A stretch of 10,073 bases of DNA from an uncultured Verrucomicrobiota bacterium. GTDB taxonomy: Bacteria; Verrucomicrobiota; Kiritimatiellia; RFP12; UBA3636. Numbering within the stretch: position 1 is the stretch's first letter; each line of letters begins with the position of its first letter. A program made the position numbers and the translations under genes. Where the stretch lies: contig CAMOEO010000086.1 of the NCBI GenBank assembly GCA_946612175.1, forward strand, positions 1-10,073, in the 5' to 3' direction. Below the pieces are notes generated by a model. It searched no databases and was not told the origin of the DNA. It was given only the letters and a program-made list of their open reading frames with translations. This document shows, piece after piece, positions 5,309-10,073 of this stretch.

Positions 5309-7573
5309 TTAGCGAGCGAGGAGAAAGCGGGCGGTGGCGGCGTTGCCCTCGCCGTCGGCGCAGGAGACCTCGTGCGGCCCGGGGGAGAGGCCCTCGGCGA
5401 GGAACGGCTCCCGCGCGGGACGGTCGCCCGCGGGGACGCCGTCGAGCGACCACCAGAGATTGGTCGCGGAGCCAGCGCGATCGGCCGAGCAGGAGAGCGA
5501 CCACGGCTGTTCGCCGGGGAGGCGCAGCGTGGCGCCGTCGGCCGGGAACCCGACGCGGAGCCCCGAGGGCGTGCGGCGCAGGAATGCCTCGATTTCCGGC
5601 GGCCAGACGGCGCGGACGGCGCCGTCCGCGCCGCGGCGGTGCACGGCGCAGGGGCGGCGCGGGGTCCGGCCCGCGAGGGCGGGCGCGTCGCGGACGGAGG
5701 GGCAGTCGGGGGAAGGCGGAAGGCCCGAGAGGTCGCAGACGCTTCGCGTCTCGACGCCGGGGGCGGCGCCCTCGTACCACGGCGCCTCGCCCGACGGCCG
5801 GAGCGCGCGGAAGATCTCCCACGCCAGCGGCGCCGCGGCGCGCGCGCCGACGATCGTCCGGTCGCCGAATCGCCACGCGCGGTGGCCGCACCAGACCGCG
5901 ACGACCTCGCCGGGCGTCCAGAGGACGGTCCAGGCGTCGCGGTGCGCGGCCGAGGTGCCGGTCTTCCATGCGGCGCGCGGGAGGCGGGCGTCCGCCAGGT
6001 GCCCGAGCGCGTCGAAGGAGCGTTCCTGGCCCGAGAGGATGTCGGTGACGATCCGGGCCGCGCCGGGGGAGGGCAGGAGCGGGTCGGCGCCCGGCGGCGC
6101 GGCGGGGGCGCCGGCGGCGCGCGCGAGCCCGGCGTAGGCGCGCGCGAGGTCGACGAGGCGGACCGGCGCGTTGCCCACGGCGATGCCGAGCCCCTGCGCG
6201 GCGGGGTCGTCCGGGACGGTCCCGAGCCCCGCCGCCCGGAGCGTCGCGAGGGCGTCCGCCACGCCGAGGCGGCGGACGACCTCGAAGAACGGGAGGTTGA
6301 GCGAAAGGACGAGCGCGTCGTCGGCGCGCACGACGCCGCGGAAGTGCGACTCGAAGTCCGCGGGCCGCATCGTTCCGTAGCGGCGCGGAACGTCCGGCAG
6401 CGCCTCCGTCGGCGCGAGCAGCCCGCGGTCGAGCGCGCGGGCGAAGAGCAGCGGCTTGAGCGTGGAGCCCGCGGGGCGCGGGGCCGTCGCGACATTGAAC
6501 TGCCCGGCCGGGGCGCCGAAGTAGTCGCCCGAGCACGCCAGCGCGCGGATTTCGCCCGTGGCGGGGTCCGCCAGGACCGCGGCGCAGTCGCACCCGAGCG
6601 CGGCGGCGCGGGCGTCCACGGCGCGCTCCAGCAGCTCCTGCGCGCGCGGGTCGAGGGGCGTCGCGACGTCGCGCTCCCCCTCGCGCACGAGCTCCTGCAG
6701 CGCCCAGTCGCAGTAGTGCGGGTGGCGGAACGGGCGGCGGCCGCGGCGCAGCGCGGGCGGGGCGGCGGCCGCCGCGAGCTGCTCTTCCGTCGCCATGCCC
6801 AGCTCGCGCATCCGCCCGAGGACGTAGTCGCGGCGCCGGAGCGCGCGCTCCGGGTGACGGTCGGGGCGGAGCCGGGAGGGGGCCTGCACCAGTCCCGCCA
6901 GCAGCGCCGCCTCCCCGAGGGAGAGTTCGTGCGGGTCCTTGTCGAACCACCCGTGCGCGGCGGCCTCGATCCCGATGTAGTTCGAGCCGAACGGGGCGCG
7001 GTTGAGGTATTGCGCCAGGATCCATTCCTTGCTCCGGACGCGCTCGAGGCGGAGCGCCTGGAAGAACTCGACGTACTTCCATCGCAGGGAGCGCGGATGC
7101 GGCTCGATGAGGCGGACGGTCTGCTGCGAGAGCGTGGAGGCGCCCGAGACGCGGCGCCCGGAGAACAGGTTCTGGCGGATGGCGCGGGCGAGCGAGAGCA
7201 GGTCGGCCCCGCGATGGTCGTAGAACCGTTTGTCCTCGGAGGCGACGAGCGCCTTGGTGATCCAGTCGCCGGGCGCGGGGACGTAGGTCGGCCGGCAGTC
7301 GACGTCGCCCGGGCCGAGCGTGACGCGAAGCACGCCGCCCTCGCGGTCGCGCAGGACGATTCCGGCCGGGAAGGAGTCCTCGCGGTCGAGCGGGGGCGGC
7401 AGCAGCGCCCAGGACGCCGCGAAGACCGCCGCCCCGAGCGCGCACCCCGCCGCGGCGGCGACGCTCGCGGCGCGCAGCGCGCGCCGCCACCCGCCCCGCC
7501 GCGCGGGCGGCGGGGCCGTGTTCGCCGGCGCGGGGGGCGATGGCGCGGAGCACTGGGAAGGGGGCGCGGACAT
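5309..7573 (-). CDS. pbpC: Penicillin-binding protein 1C (bifunctional transglycosylase/transpeptidase)
   Basis: Inner-membrane class A PBP that polymerises and cross-links peptidoglycan outside the membrane. The 754-residue product, in order: proline-rich cytoplasmic tail; one membrane segment (about 34-58); GT51 transglycosylase with ASEDKRFYDHRGAD (111-124, catalytic E113), GASTLSQQTVRLI (144-156) and RSKEWILAQYLNRAPFG (180-196, second glutamate E183); transpeptidase with PAGSTLKPL (367-375, S370-T-L-K373), S424-L-N426 and WKTGTSAAHRDAW (536-548, K537-T-G539); then a C-terminal domain (about 605-754) with C613, C624, C642 and GLRVGFPADGATLRLPGE, typical of the PBP1C C-terminal domain. All catalytic motifs are intact. 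The start ATG 7573-7571 is chosen because it lies 65 bases after the upstream gene and leaves a normal short tail; no Shine-Dalgarno is visible. It probably shares an mRNA with the upstream glycosyltransferase/phosphoesterase gene. In enterobacteria PBP1C is often beside an alpha-2-macroglobulin-like gene; none is seen here. Confidence 0.96.
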   Translation of the reverse strand: MSAPPSQCSAPSPPAPANTAPPPARRGGWRRALRAASVAAAAGCALGAAVFAASWALLPPPLDREDSFPAGIVLRDREGGVLRVTLGPGDVDCRPTYVPAPGDWITKALVASEDKRFYDHRGADLLSLARAIRQNLFSGRRVSGASTLSQQTVRLIEPHPRSLRWKYVEFFQALRLERVRSKEWILAQYLNRAPFGSNYIGIEAAAHGWFDKDPHELSLGEAALLAGLVQAPSRLRPDRHPERALRRRDYVLGRMRELGMATEEQLAAAAAPPALRRGRRPFRHPHYCDWALQELVREGERDVATPLDPRAQELLERAVDARAAALGCDCAAVLADPATGEIRALACSGDYFGAPAGQFNVATAPRPAGSTLKPLLFARALDRGLLAPTEALPDVPRRYGTMRPADFESHFRGVVRADDALVLSLNLPFFEVVRRLGVADALATLRAAGLGTVPDDPAAQGLGIAVGNAPVRLVDLARAYAGLARAAGAPAAPPGADPLLPSPGAARIVTDILSGQERSFDALGHLADARLPRAAWKTGTSAAHRDAWTVLWTPGEVVAVWCGHRAWRFGDRTIVGARAAAPLAWEIFRALRPSGEAPWYEGAAPGVETRSVCDLSGLPPSPDCPSVRDAPALAGRTPRRPCAVHRRGADGAVRAVWPPEIEAFLRRTPSGLRVGFPADGATLRLPGEQPWSLSCSADRAGSATNLWWSLDGVPAGDRPAREPFLAEGLSPGPHEVSCADGEGNAATARFLLAR

Positions 7574-7594
7574 GTCGGCGGGAGAATCGACGAA

Positions 7595-7632
7595 ACGCCC
7601 CGGGTCGTCCAAGCGTCCCGCGGGCGGGGCGT
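7595..7632 (-). repeat. Inverted repeat in the gap before pbpC
   Basis: An 8-base inverted repeat, arms 7632-7625 (ACGCCCCG on the minus strand) and 7602-7595, with a 22-base loop that itself contains the palindrome CCCGCGGG. Only three T residues follow on the minus strand. It could be a weak transcription pause or partial terminator between the two genes. In DNA this GC-rich a chance origin is quite possible. Confidence 0.25.
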
Positions 7633-7638
7633 GAGGGG

Positions 7639-9606
7639 CTACCAGGAGAGGGAGGGGGCGCCGCGGACGCCCTCGACGCAGACGCGGCCGTCGGGGCGGA
7701 CGGTGGCGAGGGCGAAGGGGCCGTCCTTTTCGCAGAGCGCTGGGAGGGTGTAGTAGCCGATTCCGGCGATCTCGGAGAAGGCGCCCGCGTGGTGGTGGCC
7801 CTGGAAGACGGCGCGGACCTTTCCGCTCCTCTCCAGGACGGCACGGACATCGGCGGCGTTGGAGAGCGTGCATTCGCCGTCGCCGTCGAGACGGGCGTGG
7901 ACGAGGACCACGGCGGGGCCAGGGGCGGCGGCGAGGGTTTCGCGGAGCCAGTCGAGCTGGTCGGCCGGGACGATGCAGCGGCGCCAGTCGAAGTCGCCGC
8001 GGCAGTAGGGCGCGCCGTCGGGGCGGAAGTCGCAGTCGAGGACGACGAAGCGGACGCCGTCCGCGTCGAAGGCGCGGTGCGGCGCGGGCGGCGCGGGGAG
8101 GCCGAGGGCACGGGCGAAGCCGGCGAGGAACTCGTCCTTCGAGAGAAGGTCGGCGTCGTGGTTGCCGAGGACGGGATGGACGGGGCCGGGGAAGCCGTGG
8201 AGGGCGGCGGCGGCCTTGTCGAGGAAGCGGAGGGTGGCAGGGGCGTCCGGGCCGGCGTCCTTGAGGTCTCCGAGCTCGACGAGGAACCGTGCGCCGCGGG
8301 CGGCGAGCGCGCGGGCGGCCTCCCCGAGGCGGCGGGAGGCGTCGCGGTACTGGCGGCCGATCTGCGGGTCGAGGTCGCCGGCATGGGCGTCGGCGACAAG
8401 TCCGAAGCGGAGCGGGGCGGGCGCGGCGGCGGGGCCGAGGACGGCGGCGTAGACGGCGCGGAGGCCCTCGCGGAAGACGCCGAAGTTGTAACGCTCGTCG
8501 ACGAGCGCGCGGCAGCGCGCGGCGAGGGCGGCGCGGCGGGCGGGGTCGGCGGCGAGGGCGGCGACGGCGGCGCCGAAGGCCTCGGGTTCGGGCGCGGCGA
8601 AGAGGGCGGTCGTCTCGTCGAGGATGAGGCGGTTGGCGGGGTGGTCGGTGGCGACGATGCCGCGGGCGACCTTGAGGTAGTCGAGGAGCTTGAGCGGGGT
8701 GTTGAGGCCCTGGATGCGCGGCGAGAGGAGCAGGTCGGAGGCGGCGAGGTAGCAGGGGAGGCGGTCCGGGGGGCGCTTGCCGATGAAGGAGACGCGGTCC
8801 GCGCAGCCGCGCTCGCGCAGCCAGGCGGTCCAGCGCGCGATCTCCTCCGGGGTGCCGCCGATCACGACGAAGCGGAGGTTCGGTGCCTTCGCGAGGGCGA
8901 CGGGCATGGAGCGGAAGAGCAGCTCGATGCCCTGGTAGACGGCGAACGAGCCGACGTAGGTCGCAAGGACCTCGCCGGGGGCCTTCTCGAGCTCGGCGCG
9001 GGCGGCGGCGGTGCCGTCGGGATCGGGCTCGACGAGGGAGGACGGGATGTCGCTCACGCAGAAGGCGGGGGTGCCGCCGCCGAGCTCCTCGACCTGGCGG
9101 ACGAGGCCCGGGCCGGTGCCGATCACGGCGTCGGCGTGGCGCATGACGAAGCGCTCGACGGCGCGGTAGGCGCGGATGACGAGCCCCTTCTTGTAGCTTC
9201 CGGCGTCGGAGTGCTTCTCGAAGACCGCCTTTGCGCGGGCGAGGCGCGAGAGGATCCACGCGGGGAGGCCGCAGTCCTCGACGCCGTGGACGACGTCGTA
9301 GTGGCGGCGGCAGATCATCCCGAGCGCCTCGACGAACATCACGGCGTCGAACGCGAGCTTGAGCGGCGAGGGGCCGATGGCGATCTTCTTCGCGCGGAAG
9401 AGGTTGGGGCAGCGCAGGATGCGGACGCCCTCGACGGGGCGGTCCTCTCCGATGGGGAGCGTGAGGAAGTCGACGTCGTACCCGTTCTCGGCGAGGGCGC
9501 GGACGTCGAAGCCGAGGCGGATGGGCGAACCCCGCCACTGGAAGTATGGCTGCGAGGCGAGGAAGAGGGCGCGCGGTCGGCGCGGGGGCGTGGCGGGGTC
9601 GGGCAT
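7639..9606 (-). CDS. Two-domain protein: GT4-type glycosyltransferase fused to calcineurin-like phosphoesterase
   Basis: The 655-residue product is a single uninterrupted chain. Residues about 12-392 look like a GT-B glycosyltransferase of family GT4: GSPIRLGFDVRALAENGYDV (26-45) fits the acceptor side, and SPRIQGLNTPLKLLDYL (295-311) followed by IVATD fits the donor-sugar-nucleotide side. The usual two glutamates of the EX7E motif appear replaced (Q299, D309), as in the NTPLK-type subfamily. Residues about 398-655 are a metallophosphoesterase with its metal ligands in order: VADAHAGD (D406, H408), GDLKD (D447), GNHD (N482, H483), VLVH (H570) and GHHH (604-606). This half resembles ADP-ribose/CDP-alcohol diphosphatase-like enzymes, from memory of the family. 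The join (389-400) is a short Ala/Pro linker. The start ATG 9606 follows GGAGA at 9619-9615; the ATG at 9633 lies inside the -10 box. No signal peptide is visible, so it is likely cytoplasmic or membrane-associated. Donor, acceptor and phosphoesterase substrate are unknown. Confidence 0.88.
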   Translation of the reverse strand: MPDPATPPRRPRALFLASQPYFQWRGSPIRLGFDVRALAENGYDVDFLTLPIGEDRPVEGVRILRCPNLFRAKKIAIGPSPLKLAFDAVMFVEALGMICRRHYDVVHGVEDCGLPAWILSRLARAKAVFEKHSDAGSYKKGLVIRAYRAVERFVMRHADAVIGTGPGLVRQVEELGGGTPAFCVSDIPSSLVEPDPDGTAAARAELEKAPGEVLATYVGSFAVYQGIELLFRSMPVALAKAPNLRFVVIGGTPEEIARWTAWLRERGCADRVSFIGKRPPDRLPCYLAASDLLLSPRIQGLNTPLKLLDYLKVARGIVATDHPANRLILDETTALFAAPEPEAFGAAVAALAADPARRAALAARCRALVDERYNFGVFREGLRAVYAAVLGPAAAPAPLRFGLVADAHAGDLDPQIGRQYRDASRRLGEAARALAARGARFLVELGDLKDAGPDAPATLRFLDKAAAALHGFPGPVHPVLGNHDADLLSKDEFLAGFARALGLPAPPAPHRAFDADGVRFVVLDCDFRPDGAPYCRGDFDWRRCIVPADQLDWLRETLAAAPGPAVVLVHARLDGDGECTLSNAADVRAVLERSGKVRAVFQGHHHAGAFSEIAGIGYYTLPALCEKDGPFALATVRPDGRVCVEGVRGAPSLSW

Positions 9607-9631
9607 GTGGCGGGGTCTCCGATGGCCGCCC

Positions 9632-9660
9632 ATTCTAGCACACCCGGCGCGGCGCGAAAA
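9632..9660 (-). promoter_or_regulatory. Predicted promoter of the glycosyltransferase-phosphoesterase gene
   Basis: Minus strand: extended -10 TGC-TAGAAT (9640-9632), with a weak -35 candidate TTTTCG (9660-9655) at 17 bases. Transcription would begin near 9625. The leader of about 20 bases carries GGAGA (9619-9615), a reasonable Shine-Dalgarno 8 bases before the ATG at 9606. It sets the start of that gene, because the longer in-frame ATG (9633-9631) overlaps the -10. Confidence 0.5.
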
Positions 9661-9764
9661 GTATTCCGTCCAAATGATTGGACAAGTTGCTGATGACTCC
9701 GCTCATGGAACGTCGATGCGACAACCTTCACTGGAACGTCATCCATGTTGTCCATAATGTCTTG
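9641..9764. other. Intergenic stretch at the composition break, with short repeats
   Basis: About 120 bases with no convincing gene. GC falls sharply here compared with everything to the left. It contains the direct repeat TGGAACGTC (9706-9714 and 9732-9740) and short inverted repeats TGGACAA/TTGTCCA (9679-9685 and 9748-9754) and GACAAC/GTTGTC (9720-9725 and 9747-9752). None is long enough to name as a recombination site or terminator. Confidence 0.35.
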
Positions 9765-10073
9765 TCAGAACGCATCGTTGAATGAGTTCAACGTTCGATT
9801 GCAACATCCTCCGAGTGATACAAGGAAGAAGAAACCGCAAAGAACCACCGCCTTCCAAAATGACCTGCGCGTATCGGCCGTTGCAATCCGCACGATTATG
9901 TACCAGAAGATCAACCAACCGACAATCGCAGCCCAAAGAGAATGGTCTCTTTCGCAAAACCAGCCTCCTAAATCGGAAGGCCATCTCAAGGGCCAAAGCA
10001 AGAAAGCGCGAGCCTGATGAACGTAAATCGTATCCCCCCCTTTCAGGATGTTCATAGCGGCCCAGGCAAGATA
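9765..10073 (-). CDS. Possible small membrane protein, unknown function (runs off right edge)
   Basis: I do not recognise the family. The frame is open from the window edge to TGA at 9767-9765. Counting from an internal Met at 10055-10053 gives 96 residues, but the frame continues upstream (Tyr-Leu-Ala-Trp-Ala-Ala before that Met), so the true start may lie outside. Two hydrophobic segments are visible, about residues 40-58 (LWAAIVGWLIFWYIIVRIA) and 66-83, separated by a charged loop with DTRR. The tail is short, polar and contains a CC pair. The composition (Trp, Phe, Ile, Leu rich) is what a real membrane protein would show, while the opposite-strand frames here are polar and low in complexity. 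Base composition is far less GC-rich than the neighbours, which suggests recent acquisition or a gene under different constraint. Confidence 0.45.
   Translation of the reverse strand, partial: YLAWAAMNILKGGDTIYVHQARAFLLWPLRWPSDLGGWFCERDHSLWAAIVGWLIFWYIIVRIATADTRRSFWKAVVLCGFFFLVSLGGCCNRTLNSFNDAF

Noticed and set aside
5285..5317. Possible terminator between the convergent fhs and pbpC genes (GCTCGC at 5285-5290, GCGAGC at 5312-5317)
   Set aside because: Only a 6-base stem with a 21-base loop, no T-run, and the right arm lies inside the pbpC coding end. Not distinguishable from chance.
5372..7753. Long plus-strand open frame (793 codons) opposite pbpC
   Set aside because: Low-complexity Arg/Gly/Ala/Glu/Asp composition with no motifs. 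The opposite strand encodes a complete PBP1C with all catalytic motifs. Long antisense frames are expected at this GC content.
5309..9538. A single minus-strand frame of 1409 codons ending in pbpC
   Set aside because: Only its last 754 codons are PBP1C. The part upstream of about 7573 is an Arg/Pro-rich out-of-frame reading of the glycosyltransferase-phosphoesterase gene.
7540..9693. Long plus-strand open frame (717 codons) opposite the glycosyltransferase-phosphoesterase gene
   Set aside because: It is the Gly/Glu/Ala/Asp-rich shadow of the minus-strand gene, with no recognisable domain.
9679..9754. Inverted repeats TGGACAA/TTGTCCA and GACAAC/GTTGTC considered as an integron attC or phage attachment site
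   Set aside because: Arms are only 6-7 bases, the paired core sites of an attC are not present, and no integrase gene is visible.
9739..9996. Minus-strand 85-codon frame overlapping the membrane-protein frame
   Set aside because: No hydrophobic pattern or motif; the overlapping frame 9765-10073 gives a coherent two-helix protein and is open beyond the window.

Overview
The window is strongly GC-rich bacterial DNA, with the coding strands ending most codons in G or C. The exception is the last ~420 bases, which drop to about half GC (28 of 60 bases in the line starting at 9901). It carries seven confident protein genes and one likely small membrane-protein gene cut by the right edge. No RNA gene, CRISPR array, insertion sequence or prophage gene was seen. 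The organism cannot be fixed from this. The double-zinc-free DWCGWC thioredoxin-like exported protein, the planctomycete/verrucomicrobial flavour of the phosphoesterase, and the high GC would fit a PVC-group bacterium (for example Kiritimatiellota or Verrucomicrobiota), but this is a guess from memory of family resemblance.

Layout. Positions 1-2437 (minus strand): dus (tRNA-dihydrouridine synthase), folD (methylene-THF dehydrogenase/cyclohydrolase) and the N-terminal 157 codons of a thioredoxin reductase, trxB; folD and trxB overlap by four bases. Positions 2438-2538: a compact divergent promoter region. Positions 2539-5284 (plus strand): an exported thioredoxin-fold protein, a strong hairpin, and fhs (formate-tetrahydrofolate ligase). 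Positions 5309-9606 (minus strand, convergent with fhs): a two-domain protein joining a GT4-type glycosyltransferase to a calcineurin-like phosphoesterase, followed by pbpC (penicillin-binding protein 1C). Positions 9640-10073: lower-GC DNA with a likely two-helix membrane protein on the minus strand.

How the genes work together. Fhs and FolD are consecutive steps of the folate one-carbon pathway (formate to 10-formyl-THF, then to 5,10-methylene-THF). They lie on opposite strands on either side of dus and the thioredoxin-like gene. TrxB and the thioredoxin-like protein are both thiol-redox proteins, but the latter is predicted to be exported, so a direct partnership is not implied. The glycosyltransferase/phosphoesterase and PBP1C form a likely two-gene envelope unit.

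The most interesting observations are: (i) the glycosyltransferase-phosphoesterase fusion; (ii) a shared promoter form, TGN-TAGNAT with 17-bp spacing, before four genes, two of which would give leaderless or nearly leaderless mRNAs; (iii) a near-perfect 15-16 bp hairpin just before the fhs start codon; and (iv) the sharp compositional break near 9650. I found no clear evidence of an entirely new defence or mobile system.
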